Shown here: piece after piece, positions 5,401 to 12,420 of the stretch
How the letters are laid out: the number at the start of each line of letters is the position of its first letter
Position numbering within the stretch: position 1 is the first letter of the stretch
NCBI GenBank assembly: GCA_037447235.1
Contig: JBBIHC010000015.1
Span: 1 to 14,738 of the forward strand
Source: JAVZJR01 sp037447235
GTDB taxonomy: Archaea > Micrarchaeota > Micrarchaeia > Anstonellales > Bilamarchaeaceae
Length of the DNA: 14,738 nucleotides
Direction: 5' to 3'
The notes under the pieces: generated by a model
What the model saw: only the letters and a program-made list of their open reading frames with translations
The model's database searches: none
What the model was told of the DNA's origin: nothing
Made by a program: the position numbers and the translations under genes

Positions 5401-6356
5401 TCTGTCCTTGGCGTTTCCCTGAGAACCTCAAGACACGCCTTAAGAACTTCTTCGGGCTTTTTGTTTTTTACCGAGAGCCCGGCGGCTTTCCTGTGCCCGC
5501 CGCCTTTTCCGCCAAGCCTCCCTGCCGCCTTTGCCATTATCTCATTCAGCGGAAGCGGAAATTCCTTCCCCGCGCGTGCTGAAAGCCTTGTTTCCTTTTC
5601 CTGCTCCTTCCATTCGGCAGCAAAAGCGGCGTGCGCCGCCTCGGCAAGCGCCGTAGCAGCCTCGCTGGCATTGCTTCCGACAACAGTTGTCGCGATTATG
5701 TAGCCGCCGGCTTCGTAAATCTCTGCGCGCTGGAAGCCGCGGAGGATGGCAAGCCGCTCATCCCTTTTCCTATCAGGTTCAGCGAAATTCCTTATGCGCT
5801 CATAATCCGCTTCCGCCCTTTCCATCAATCTTGCCAGGATCGCAAAAGTTTCTTTCCGTGCGGAGCGAAAACGGGCGGTATCGAACACAATGCCGCAGGC
5901 AAGGGCGAATGCCGCATTTTTTGATATGCCGGCAAGCATGCGGCTCTCACAAAGGAGATCTCCGATTATTTCAGAAGTCGCCGGCGCGCATTCGTCTATT
6001 ATCTCAATTTCCCCTTTAAGGTCCCGCCCCTGCGCCTGGTGATGGTCAATAATAAGGAGCACTTTTGCCTTTTTTGCGGCAGGCGCAAGCGCAGATGAAG
6101 AAGTGTCAAAAACAGCCATGCCATCGTAAGAGGACAAATCAATCCTGCCTATGTCCTCGGCCTGCATCCCAAGAAAGTCCATCAGCGCCCTCGCGCTTTC
6201 ATCCTTTTCTTCTGTAACCGCGATGGTGGCGCCCGGCAAAAGCTCTCTGAAAACAAAAAGCGAAGCGATGGAATCTATGTCCGGCTTCCTGTGCGAGGTA
6301 AGCAGTATCCTCTTGCCCCTCAGAAAAGAGAGCATTTCGTTAAGATTTTTTCTCAT
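5394..6356 (-). CDS. DHH family phosphoesterase (NrnA/RecJ-like)
   Basis: A 320-residue DHH-DHHA1 phosphoesterase. The metal-binding motifs are intact: HRKPDIDS (His22, Asp26, Asp28), DTSS (Asp84), DHH (104-106) and Asp159 in GIVFDT. The C-terminal DHHA1 domain ends with GGGHRKAAG (285-293), which binds the substrate. Such proteins hydrolyse short oligonucleotides or nucleotide second messengers; which substrate applies cannot be read here. Its ATG lies inside prefoldin beta with a 17-base overlap. Archaeal genomes often keep a DHH gene next to prefoldin beta and Pcc1, so together with the exosome genes upstream a role in finishing RNA decay to mononucleotides is plausible inference. Confidence 0.9.
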   Translation of the reverse strand: MRKNLNEMLSFLRGKRILLTSHRKPDIDSIASLFVFRELLPGATIAVTEEKDESARALMDFLGMQAEDIGRIDLSSYDGMAVFDTSSSALAPAAKKAKVLLIIDHHQAQGRDLKGEIEIIDECAPATSEIIGDLLCESRMLAGISKNAAFALACGIVFDTARFRSARKETFAILARLMERAEADYERIRNFAEPDRKRDERLAILRGFQRAEIYEAGGYIIATTVVGSNASEAATALAEAAHAAFAAEWKEQEKETRLSARAGKEFPLPLNEIMAKAAGRLGGKGGGHRKAAGLSVKNKKPEEVLKACLEVLRETPRTDF

Positions 6357-6693
6357 ATTTTTCCATCTTCTCTTTCAATGCCTGCTGGAGCTTCAGGACA
6401 GCCTCCTTGAGCCGCTCCTCCTCCTTTGACACTGCCTTGCTCTTGACTTCCATAAGCTCAAGCTTTTCCTTAAGCTTTTTCTCAGCATCCTCTTTTGTTG
6501 TCTTCACGATGAGGGAGCCGACAGAGCGGTAAACCTCGCCTTTTGCGTTTTTCAGCTCCTCAAGCGCGTTTTTTGTATCGGCGATTTGCAATGTCAGCTG
6601 ATTTTTCTGTATCAACAGGACCTCAAGCTGCTTTTCAAGGCTCTGATATTCAGCCAAAGATCTTCCAAGCTCTGCTTCTTCCTTTTCCACCAT
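6340..6693 (-). CDS. pfdB: Prefoldin subunit beta
   Basis: A 117-residue prefoldin beta, the subunit present in four copies in the hexameric archaeal co-chaperone that passes unfolded proteins to the thermosome. It has the usual two long coiled-coil helices (about 2-50 and 75-115) joined by a short beta-hairpin region with VYRSVGSLIVKTTKEDA at about 54-70, which forms the barrel platform. The length matches the family. GAGGTG precedes the ATG. A 99-base gap separates it from pcc1 and holds a box A, so it may begin a new transcript with the DHH gene. The partner alpha subunit is at 11098-11544. Confidence 0.95.
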   Translation of the reverse strand: MVEKEEAELGRSLAEYQSLEKQLEVLLIQKNQLTLQIADTKNALEELKNAKGEVYRSVGSLIVKTTKEDAEKKLKEKLELMEVKSKAVSKEEERLKEAVLKLQQALKEKMEKYEKKS

Positions 6694-6730
6694 CCAAACA
6701 CCTCAAGATTTATTTTATATACCTGCATTG

Positions 6731-6738
6731 TTTTTAAC
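6731..6738 (-). promoter_or_regulatory. Candidate box A promoter for pfdB
   Basis: GTTAAAAA on the minus strand in the gap between pcc1 and pfdB; a start about 25 bases on (near 6709) would sit just ahead of the GAGGTG site. A second AT-rich element, TATATAAA, lies closer to the gene at about 6711-6720 and is probably too near to serve. Confidence 0.4.
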
Positions 6739-6792
6739 CTTAACCTCGCTGCCTTCGTTCTCCTGCCGTTTTGCCCGGCGTAAATCTCCGCA

Positions 6793-7035
6793 CTAATCCG
6801 TGTTTTCTGGAGCGGCGCCTTCCAGAACCTGAAAGTCCCTCAAGAAGCTGTTGATGAAGGCGCGGAACGCGGTTGCGTCCTTTGCCTTTATCGCAATCTC
6901 CATCGTTTTTCCCTTCAGCTGCACGCTTGCGGCAGCGCGACTGCTTTCCCTGCCTTCGTGGCTCACCGCAACCATCGCTTTTTCCGCATCGTTTTCGTCA
7001 GGAAAATCAACTTTCAGGCTTGCCGAGTATTTCAT
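6793..7035 (-). CDS. pcc1: KEOPS complex subunit Pcc1
   Basis: An 80-residue Pcc1 protein. Pcc1 dimerises at the centre of KEOPS, the complex that makes threonylcarbamoyl-adenosine at position 37 of ANN-decoding tRNAs. The sequence follows the family from the first residue: a beta strand (YSASLKVDFP), a helix with the DAEKAMVAVSHE region, strands KGKTMEIAIKAKD, and a C-terminal helix TAFRAFINSFLRDFQVL. Its start lies 29 bases inside the Brix gene in another frame; a weak GGGGCGGAAGC precedes the ATG. It ends in TAG. No other KEOPS gene is in the window. Confidence 0.9.
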   Translation of the reverse strand: MKYSASLKVDFPDENDAEKAMVAVSHEGRESSRAAASVQLKGKTMEIAIKAKDATAFRAFINSFLRDFQVLEGAAPENTD

Positions 7036-7273
7036 AGCTTCCGCCCCATCTCCATTTTCCCCAGTGGTCTATCTCAATCTCATCAACGGTTACCCTGCCC
7101 GCGCCTTCCCGCACGAGCGCAATCTTATCGTGCCCCTTTCTCCACGCATACTCCGCAAGCTGTCTTATGGTACGCTTGCCGCGCGCGACATAAACAGATT
7201 TTCTGCTCTTTGCGAAATCCGCGGCAATCGCGCGGACAGCCCTGCTTGCATAGCGGGAAGTCGTGACTATCAA
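7007..7273 (-). CDS. Half-length Brix domain protein (Imp4-like)
   Basis: An 88-residue protein that matches the N-terminal half of archaeal Brix proteins, which act in ribosomal RNA processing and large-subunit assembly. The opening IVTTSR strand, the RAVRAIAADFAK helix, VYVARGKRTIRQLAEYA and the following IALVREGAGRVTVDEIEI strands fit; the usual second half is missing, since archaeal family members are typically about 150 residues or more. The start is TTG, overlapping the TGA of the preceding gene as TTGA; no ATG would preserve the strand that begins the domain. The 3' end runs 29 bases into pcc1. Position between Rpo12-like and Pcc1 genes is the classical Brix location. Whether the half domain works is unknown. 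Confidence 0.8.
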   Translation of the reverse strand: MIVTTSRYASRAVRAIAADFAKSRKSVYVARGKRTIRQLAEYAWRKGHDKIALVREGAGRVTVDEIEIDHWGKWRWGGSYEILGKPES

Positions 7274-7407
7274 TCGGTGCTGACCTCCTTTGCTATAGGC
7301 GGCCTTGTCTTGAGCAGAATCTTTGCGCCGGTTGCAGGAAATTTGAACCCTTTTTCAAGTGAAACCTTTACCACTTCGCCGGTTTTCTGGTCCTTGTACT
7401 CGGCCAT
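7270..7407 (-). CDS. Rpo12-like RNA polymerase subunit without zinc-binding cysteines
   Basis: A 45-residue protein between L37Ae and Brix, the usual place of RNA polymerase subunit Rpo12 (subunit P, the RPC10/Rpb12 homologue). The start MAEYK, the short spacing to a TG pair (9-10), the FPATG at 23-27 and the tail AKILLKTRPPIAKEV (28-42) line up with the canonical pattern YKCxxCG, CPYCG and SKILYKPRPxVAK. However the four cysteines of the zinc ribbon are replaced: Asp6, Thr9, Phe23 and Thr26. There is no cysteine in the protein. The ATG has a GGTG site upstream and the stop overlaps the Brix TTG. The tail, which contacts other assembly subunits in known structures, is kept, so I infer a working zinc-free Rpo12, but the short length keeps this from certainty. 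Confidence 0.75.
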   Translation of the reverse strand: MAEYKDQKTGEVVKVSLEKGFKFPATGAKILLKTRPPIAKEVSTD

Positions 7408-7417
7408 AAGACCACCT

Positions 7418-7651
7418 TCATTTTCTGGAATATTCGCTTATCAGCCTTGCGGCTATTTCCCCCACTTCTGTCCTGAACGAATAGGCGCCGCCGGCAAATA
7501 CCGCATCGCAGGAGGAACACGCCCATACCGCGTTGCTCTTCCGCCTAAGCTTTTTCTTGCGGCATTTCGGACATTCGTACCTTTCGTTCTTGGCCCTTAT
7601 TGCCGCATCGTAAAGCTTCCTTATTCTGGCTCCGTATTTCTCGCTTCTCAT
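7418..7651 (-). CDS. rpl37ae: 50S ribosomal protein L37Ae
   Basis: A 77-residue zinc-ribbon protein of the large subunit. Family features are the N-terminal RSEKYGARIRKLYD and two cysteine pairs, CPKC (27-30) and CSSC (45-48), with the following AGGAYSF. The cysteines are complete, in contrast to the next gene. I placed the start at ATG 7651, which follows GTGGTGCTT at a good distance and gives the conserved N-terminus; a GTG at 7660 would add three residues. It sits ten bases after the rrp42 stop, in the standard exosome-L37Ae-Rpo12 order. Confidence 0.93.
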   Translation of the reverse strand: MRSEKYGARIRKLYDAAIRAKNERYECPKCRKKKLRRKSNAVWACSSCDAVFAGGAYSFRTEVGEIAARLISEYSRK

Positions 7652-7661
7652 AAGCACCACT

Positions 7662-8453
7662 TCAGCGAACCAGTAATTTTCTTAGTTCAGAACCTTTTTT
7701 AAATGATACATCAATGAGGTCAAGAAGCTCGTCCTGCATAAGCCATCCCCCGCCCTTCTGCATCGCACAAACGTGCTCCTCCGTGGTTGCGATGGTCAGG
7801 CGGGTATTAAGCACCTTCTCCTCGTACTCGGTCGGGTCAAGAAGCCAGTTCTTCCCTATCTTTATGAAAGTGCACGCCACCGGAAGCGCCTTGAGCTTGA
7901 GATAATCCGTGTATTCGCCCCGGACTATGGCTCCATTTTCTATCTTAGGCATTTTTGTGTTGAGCAATGCCGCGCTGGCGGCAAGCATTGCGGCATCGGT
8001 ATAATTGCCGGCGTGGTCCAGCACGTATAGGTCTATGAAGAGCCCAAGCACCTTTCCCTCCTCTATGTAAAACGAGTCAAGGTCAACCATCTCGGCGCTT
8101 CTCACCGCCCGGTCAACGGTCCTTGCCATCTCTATGGAATATTCGTCTGGCGGCCCTGCCTCGAACATCGGGTTGGCTAGAGGCAGATGCTCGGCGTTCA
8201 CTATGAGCGCGCCCTCTTTCGGCCTGTCCGGAAAAGGCGCAACCACGTCGAACTTCACCGCGGCAAGCACCTGCGTGTTCCCTATTCTGGCATAGGCAGA
8301 ACCCTCGGCGGTCGCTATCGGACCGGCCTGTATTTTTATCGGGCGGTATTCGTCAAAAGGCCTCCCGTCAAGCCTGTCGCCGCGGTTAAGCAGCTCTTCC
8401 ATCACTTCCCGCCTCATCCTTTGCATAACAATTTCTTTTATTTCAGAACCCAT
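7662..8453 (-). CDS. rrp42: Exosome complex subunit Rrp42
   Basis: A 263-residue RNase PH-like protein, the non-catalytic partner of Rrp41 in the hexameric ring of the archaeal exosome. It has the N-terminal RGDRLDGRPFDEYRPI (24-39), the AYARIGNTQVLAAVKFDV strand region, the DEYSIEMARTVDRAVR helix and LDHAGNYTDAAMLAASAAL. As expected for Rrp42, the DxxxxxD phosphorolysis pair of Rrp41 is not present. The length is typical. The start ATG follows GAGGCGAT, which overlaps the rrp41 stop nine bases away, so the two are co-translated. Confidence 0.96.
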   Translation of the reverse strand: MGSEIKEIVMQRMRREVMEELLNRGDRLDGRPFDEYRPIKIQAGPIATAEGSAYARIGNTQVLAAVKFDVVAPFPDRPKEGALIVNAEHLPLANPMFEAGPPDEYSIEMARTVDRAVRSAEMVDLDSFYIEEGKVLGLFIDLYVLDHAGNYTDAAMLAASAALLNTKMPKIENGAIVRGEYTDYLKLKALPVACTFIKIGKNWLLDPTEYEEKVLNTRLTIATTEEHVCAMQKGGGWLMQDELLDLIDVSFKKGSELRKLLVR

Positions 8454-8462
8454 GTTATCGCC

Positions 8463-9203
8463 TCACAGAATGAACTCGCTTTCACCTTCCTCGTAAAACT
8501 TTCTTATCGCGCTCTTCTGTATTTCGCATATCTTCGCGGTGGCTTCCTGCGCCATATGTAATATTCTCTTTATCTCTTCTTTGGAAAGCAGACCGTCCAT
8601 CTGCAGCAGGAGGATCTTTTTGTCCCTGGCTGAAAAGGCGATGGGCATGTCGGACTGCCCGAAATTGTCTTCCATCTTGCCAAGGTCAACAAGAAGTTCG
8701 CCGTCCGCCTTTCCTACTGAAACTGCTGTCACAAGGTCGCGCATCGGGATGCCAGCGTTCGCAAGCGCAACCGCTGCCGCGGTTATGGAAGCCGTTCTTG
8801 TGCCTCCTTCAGCCTGCAAAACGTCGACATAGATGTCTATCTGGGTATTCGGGAACTCATCCGCGATTATAATGCTCTCAAAAACCTCTCTTATCACCTT
8901 GGAAAGCTCGATGCTCCTTCTGCTCGGCCCGCTTCTTCCGTGCTCCTCAAGTGAAGCAAAAGGCGACATTGAGTACCTGCACTTGACAAGCGCCCTGAAA
9001 GGGCTTGCCTCGTGCCTCGGGATGCACTCCCGCGGCCCGTGAACGCCGCATATTATCTTGTTTCCGCCCCACTCCACATAAGCCGAGCCGTCTGCATCCG
9101 GTATTACCCCGACTTCTATCCTTATCTTCCGCAGGCCGTCAGGCGCCCTGCCGTCAACTCTTTTTCCGTCTACAACGAGTTTGATGTCTGATTTTCCTCC
9201 CAT
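8463..9203 (-). CDS. rrp41: Exosome complex catalytic subunit Rrp41
   Basis: A 246-residue RNase PH family subunit that degrades RNA 3' to 5' by phosphorolysis and can add tails. Catalytic features are intact: the Arg pair in GPSRRSIELSKVIREV (Arg95-Arg96), the phosphate site AEGGTRTASI (131-140) and the acidic pair in KMEDNFGQSDMP (Asp179 and Asp185). I chose ATG 9203 since AGAGGTGAC precedes it and the protein then has the usual N-terminus; a start at 9248 would overlap rrp4 by some 40 bases and add unconserved residues. It lies four bases after the rrp4 stop. Confidence 0.97.
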   Translation of the reverse strand: MGGKSDIKLVVDGKRVDGRAPDGLRKIRIEVGVIPDADGSAYVEWGGNKIICGVHGPRECIPRHEASPFRALVKCRYSMSPFASLEEHGRSGPSRRSIELSKVIREVFESIIIADEFPNTQIDIYVDVLQAEGGTRTASITAAAVALANAGIPMRDLVTAVSVGKADGELLVDLGKMEDNFGQSDMPIAFSARDKKILLLQMDGLLSKEEIKRILHMAQEATAKICEIQKSAIRKFYEEGESEFIL

Positions 9204-9207
9204 GCTG

Positions 9208-9834
9208 TCACCTCTTTCCCTGAGCCCGTTCCATCTGCTCCTTCTCAAAGAACGAGACGATGGCGTCCGTAAGGCCGCGCTTGTGCGCCCTCTCTTCCAC
9301 CATTTCCATCGCTTTCAATATAAGCGGGATGTTCGCCTTCTCGCTTATCCAGACATAGCCGTTGTTCCCTACGACAACATCGCCGCCGCCGTATCTTTTT
9401 ATTATGTCTATCATGCTGTTCTGCTTGCCTACCAGCCTCGGAATCTTTGCTGAAGGAAAGACCACAAGCTTCCCCCGCGGCAGGCGCCTGACCTCGGTCA
9501 GGTCTATGTCGCCGCCCCTTTCAACCGCCCGAATGCGCGCGACAACCATGTCGCCGAGCATAAGGCTGGCCCGCATGAACTTTGTCGATATGAAACCCTC
9601 TTCGGGCAGATTCAGGTCAACGCTGTAACCTGCGTGCCTTGCGTCTGTCACGACCCCCACAACCGTCTCGCCCACTTCCGGCCTGTACCTCTTTTCTATC
9701 GGCACATAGCGGTTGCTTTCGTCAATAAAACCAACAAGAGTGGCATACGCGTTATTGTTCTCTGCGTATGTGTTGGGTATTCTCACGCTGCCTTCGGCTA
9801 TCTTATCGCCTGGCAAAACAATTTTCCTTTCCAT
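9208..9834 (-). CDS. rrp4: Exosome RNA-binding cap subunit Rrp4
   Basis: A 208-residue exosome cap protein that binds substrate RNA and feeds it into the Rrp41-Rrp42 ring. Domain order is the N-terminal strand domain (VLPGDKIAEGS at 6-16), an S1 domain at about 55-120 (GETVVGVVTDARHAGYSVDL) and a KH domain at about 125-200 with GNNGYVWI (156-163), the Rrp4 form of the KH loop. It is slightly shorter than many archaeal Rrp4 proteins. AGAGGTG precedes the ATG. It is first in the exosome block; the SBDS and proteasome alpha genes that commonly precede it in other archaea are absent, and ftsY lies 125 bases upstream instead. Confidence 0.96.
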   Translation of the reverse strand: MERKIVLPGDKIAEGSVRIPNTYAENNNAYATLVGFIDESNRYVPIEKRYRPEVGETVVGVVTDARHAGYSVDLNLPEEGFISTKFMRASLMLGDMVVARIRAVERGGDIDLTEVRRLPRGKLVVFPSAKIPRLVGKQNSMIDIIKRYGGGDVVVGNNGYVWISEKANIPLILKAMEMVEERAHKRGLTDAIVSFFEKEQMERAQGKR

Positions 9835-9931
9835 TTTTACACCTCTGGCTCAGCATAAAATAGCTGGCCTAAAAAATGAGAGAACATTTTTCCGTTTTTC
9901 CATCTCTCCGCATATAACATAAACAAAAAGG

Positions 9932-9939
9932 TTTTTAAG
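9932..9939 (-). promoter_or_regulatory. Candidate box A promoter for the exosome operon
   Basis: CTTAAAAA on the minus strand in the 125-base gap between ftsY and rrp4. A start near 9909 would leave a leader of about 75 bases. Another AT-rich stretch, CTATTTTATG at about 9853-9862, is an alternative and would give an almost leaderless message. The GC-rich run just after the ftsY stop followed by TTTTTG may help end the upstream transcript. Confidence 0.35.
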
Positions 9940-9959
9940 GCAACGCGCCCGGCCCGGAG

Positions 9960-11105
9960 TCAGGCAAGCAGCCTTTCAATTATTTTTTGGGGCTGGAATT
10001 CCTCTATGTCGTCGTACTTTTGGCCGACCCCAACCATAACGATCGGCAGTGAGGTAACCTTTGCCGCTGAAAGGATGGTGCCGCCTTTTGCGTCGCAATC
10101 GAGCTTTGTCAGTATTATCCCGTCTATCCCGACCTCACTGTTGAAGGATTTTATCTGCTCCAACACTGCGGTGCCGCCGATGCTCTCGCCGATGTAAAGC
10201 TTCAGGTCCGGCTTTATCACCCGGTCTATTTTCTTAAGCTCGTTCATCAGGCTCGCGTTCGTCTCCTGCCTTCCGGCAGTGTCTATCAAAACAACGTCTA
10301 TGCCGTGCGCCCGCGCGTAATTGACCGCATCAAAGGCAACCGACGCCGGGTCGCTTCCGTAATCCTTTTTTATCGTCTTGACCCCGAGCCGGGAAGCGTG
10401 GATGTCCAGCTGCTCTATCGCTGCAGCACGAAAAGTGTCAGCCGCGGCAAAAACCACCCTGAACCCGTTTTTCATCAGCACTGAGGCGACCTTGGCGATA
10501 GTGGTCGTCTTTCCGGCACCGTTTATGCCTACAAAAACAATCTTGAACGGCCTCCCTCCTTCGTGTACCCTCTCAACAAGCGAAAACTCCCTGCCGGTTG
10601 TCAATGCGTCGCGGAGCGCCTCGCCGGTTTGTTTTTTTATGAATGCGTTAAGCTCGCTTTTTGCAACCTTGCTGCCCACAAGCCGGTTTCGCAAATCCGC
10701 GATCAACGCCGCTGCCGTTTCAATCTCAACATCCCCTTCAATAAGCTCAAGCTCAAGGGAATCAAGCATCCGCCCGACATCCGCCTCGCTTATCTCAATC
10801 TCGCCGGTTATGATGCTTTTCAAGGCAGTCGCGACGCTCAGCGAAGGCATTATCTTTTCCTGCGGCTTTTCGCCCTTCTTTGGCGGCTCCCTTTTTCCGG
10901 CCGCCTTCGCTTTTTCCGCAGGCTCCTCTTTTTTGCTTTTAGCCGGCATTTCTCCTGCGCTTTCGGCCGTTGCGCCGGCGGCAGGCGCCGCTTCCTTTTC
11001 TTTTTCCGGCTTTTCTGCCCCGCCCCTTTCTTCCGCGGCCGCTTCCTTCCTGCCGGTTATGCCGTTTATAAAACCGGATATCTTTTTCTTCAGGAAGTCA
11101 AACAT
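9960..11105 (-). CDS. ftsY: Signal recognition particle receptor FtsY
   Basis: A 381-residue SRP GTPase that docks ribosome-SRP complexes at the membrane. The N-terminus is a short amphipathic helix (FLKKKISGFINGITG), followed by a low-complexity linker rich in Ala, Glu, Lys and Pro (about 18-85). The NG domain follows: helical N domain to about 180, G1 GINGAGKTTT (193-202), the insertion motif DTFRAAAIEQL (223-233), DTAGR (275-279), TKLDCDAKGG (333-342) and a C-terminal DDIEEFQP. The loop GESIGGTA (306-313) differs from the common GDALAGND-like form. The ATG overlaps the prefoldin alpha stop by eight bases. No SRP54 gene is in the window. Confidence 0.97.
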   Translation of the reverse strand: MFDFLKKKISGFINGITGRKEAAAEERGGAEKPEKEKEAAPAAGATAESAGEMPAKSKKEEPAEKAKAAGKREPPKKGEKPQEKIMPSLSVATALKSIITGEIEISEADVGRMLDSLELELIEGDVEIETAAALIADLRNRLVGSKVAKSELNAFIKKQTGEALRDALTTGREFSLVERVHEGGRPFKIVFVGINGAGKTTTIAKVASVLMKNGFRVVFAAADTFRAAAIEQLDIHASRLGVKTIKKDYGSDPASVAFDAVNYARAHGIDVVLIDTAGRQETNASLMNELKKIDRVIKPDLKLYIGESIGGTAVLEQIKSFNSEVGIDGIILTKLDCDAKGGTILSAAKVTSLPIVMVGVGQKYDDIEEFQPQKIIERLLA

Positions 11106-11544
11106 AATCCTCTCTCGTGCTCTCCTCTCCGCGCTGCCTGCGTATAATTTGCATTTCTATTTCCTGCAGCTGCCTCTTCGCGCCTTCAAGCTTGGCGGCT
11201 ATCGCGGAATATTCCTGCGAGAGCCTGTTTATCGCATCCCTTGCTGCGGCTTCCCTCTTTCTTATCCTGCCCACAGCAGTTTCCTTGTCAACCTCAATAA
11301 CATATCCTGCGCCGATGCCCAACAGGATGTTCTGGCTTGTGACAATGAATTTCAGAAAAGAGCAGCTTCCAATCTGGACGAAGACGTCCCCGTGCTCGAT
11401 GGACTCAACAGTATGGGAAGCATTGCTCGCGTCAAGCGCGGTAAGCGTCAGCTTCTCTATTTCTTTCTGCAGCAATGCCAGCTGGTTCTTGTACAGCCTA
11501 ACCTCATAAGACAATCTTGCATACAATTCCTCTGTCTTTTCCAT
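11098..11544 (-). CDS. pfdA: Prefoldin subunit alpha
   Basis: A 148-residue prefoldin alpha, two copies of which form the core of the prefoldin hexamer with four beta subunits. It has two coiled-coil helices at about 3-40 and 92-140, joined by the two beta hairpins that build the barrel (VFVQIGSCSFLKFIV at 54-68 and NILLGIGAGYVIEVDKETAVG at about 72-92). Length and layout are typical. It lies between LX and ftsY, the classical archaeal order, 18 bases after the LX stop. Confidence 0.93.
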   Translation of the reverse strand: MEKTEELYARLSYEVRLYKNQLALLQKEIEKLTLTALDASNASHTVESIEHGDVFVQIGSCSFLKFIVTSQNILLGIGAGYVIEVDKETAVGRIRKREAAARDAINRLSQEYSAIAAKLEGAKRQLQEIEMQIIRRQRGEESTREDYV

Positions 11545-11562
11545 CCGACCAACCCTTATTTA

Positions 11563-11736
11563 TTAGGCTTTTGATATTTTTTCTATCCTTATCGCGCTCC
11601 TCGGCAGGCCGTTCTTTGAACCGAACTCGGCCAGAACCCTGTTTCTCGCATCATTCTCGCTTTTTGCCTCTATCGTCTTGCTGAACTGCCGCTCTTCCGA
11701 ACCCACCCTGAGCGTTCCCTCAACCTGAAAAATCAT
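11563..11736 (-). CDS. rplX: 50S ribosomal protein LX (L18Ae)
   Basis: A 57-residue protein. The N-terminal strand FQVEGTLRVG, the middle SKTIEAKSENDARNRVLAEFGS and the end AIRIEKISKA match ribosomal protein LX, the short archaeal form of L18a. The ATG follows GAGGTGATGGT, which overlaps the aIF6 stop ten bases away. Its place between aIF6 and prefoldin alpha is the usual one. It is somewhat shorter than many LX proteins of 75 or more residues, but both ends are recognisable. Confidence 0.9.
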   Translation of the reverse strand: MIFQVEGTLRVGSEERQFSKTIEAKSENDARNRVLAEFGSKNGLPRSAIRIEKISKA

Positions 11737-11745
11737 ACCATCACC

Positions 11746-12420
11746 TCAAGAAGCATCAACAAAATCCATCGCCTTGACAAGCTGGCCCAGCTCGAATGCG
11801 GTTGAAAGCTCGCCTGCGACATAGCCGTTTTTGTTGGCCGCTGCGCCGTAAGCGACGAAACCCGAGCCGGTGTTCATGGTCCCGCGCTCGCCCCTGACCC
11901 GGAAAATACTTTCCAGAGACTTCAGCTCCTCGTCCGTGGCCTGGTAGTGCGCGAGAAAGCCCCTGTCGCTCGCGATGCAGGCGCTGCCGACAGTTGCGTA
12001 AGAAGCGATTTTGGCTGGCACAAGCTCCACACCAAGAACGTCCGCGATTTTCTTTCTTTCCGTGCCGCCCAGTGCCGGGTTTATCACGCCGCCAAGGTTA
12101 TTCACGGCAATGTTGTTCCCATGGGCGTTATGCTTGTCCCGCGATACGTAAACATTAAGCCCGAGAGAGCGGAAGAGGGCGACCTCCTCCTCAGCCGCTA
12201 TGTTAGGCAGGATCACGCCATTGTTGTTCATAGCCACGTACAAGCCAAGCAGGTTGCTCTGGGCAATAGTGGTTTTTATCACTCTCGTCTTCAGATAATG
12301 CTCGATGGCCTTTTTGACTGCATCCAGGGCATCAACAGGAATGAAAGTAAATGAGTCGTTGCCTGCTATGAACATCCCGATCCAGCTGTTGCCGTAATAG
12401 GAAAATTGCCTGCGAATCAT
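11746..12420 (-). CDS. eif6: Translation initiation factor aIF6
   Basis: A 224-residue aIF6, which binds the large ribosomal subunit and blocks premature joining with the small one. The protein is a five-fold repeat of an alpha-beta unit. The family-typical segments are WIGMFIAGNDSF, IAQSNLLGLYVAMNNNGVILP (52-72), NNIAVNNLGGVINPAL (about 102-117) and the later unit with NTGSGFVAYGAAANKNGYVAG. Length is typical. The start overlaps the L31e stop as ATGA, so the two are coupled. Confidence 0.96.
   Translation of the reverse strand: MIRRQFSYYGNSWIGMFIAGNDSFTFIPVDALDAVKKAIEHYLKTRVIKTTIAQSNLLGLYVAMNNNGVILPNIAAEEEVALFRSLGLNVYVSRDKHNAHGNNIAVNNLGGVINPALGGTERKKIADVLGVELVPAKIASYATVGSACIASDRGFLAHYQATDEELKSLESIFRVRGERGTMNTGSGFVAYGAAANKNGYVAGELSTAFELGQLVKAMDFVDAS

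Noticed and set aside
6851..7702. Plus-strand open frame of 283 residues
   Set aside because: It is antisense to five recognised genes from pcc1 to rrp42 and has no domain.
10378..11574. Long plus-strand open frame of 398 residues
   Set aside because: It is antisense to ftsY and prefoldin alpha, both certain; the Ser/Pro/Ala/Phe-rich translation is the reverse of their codons.
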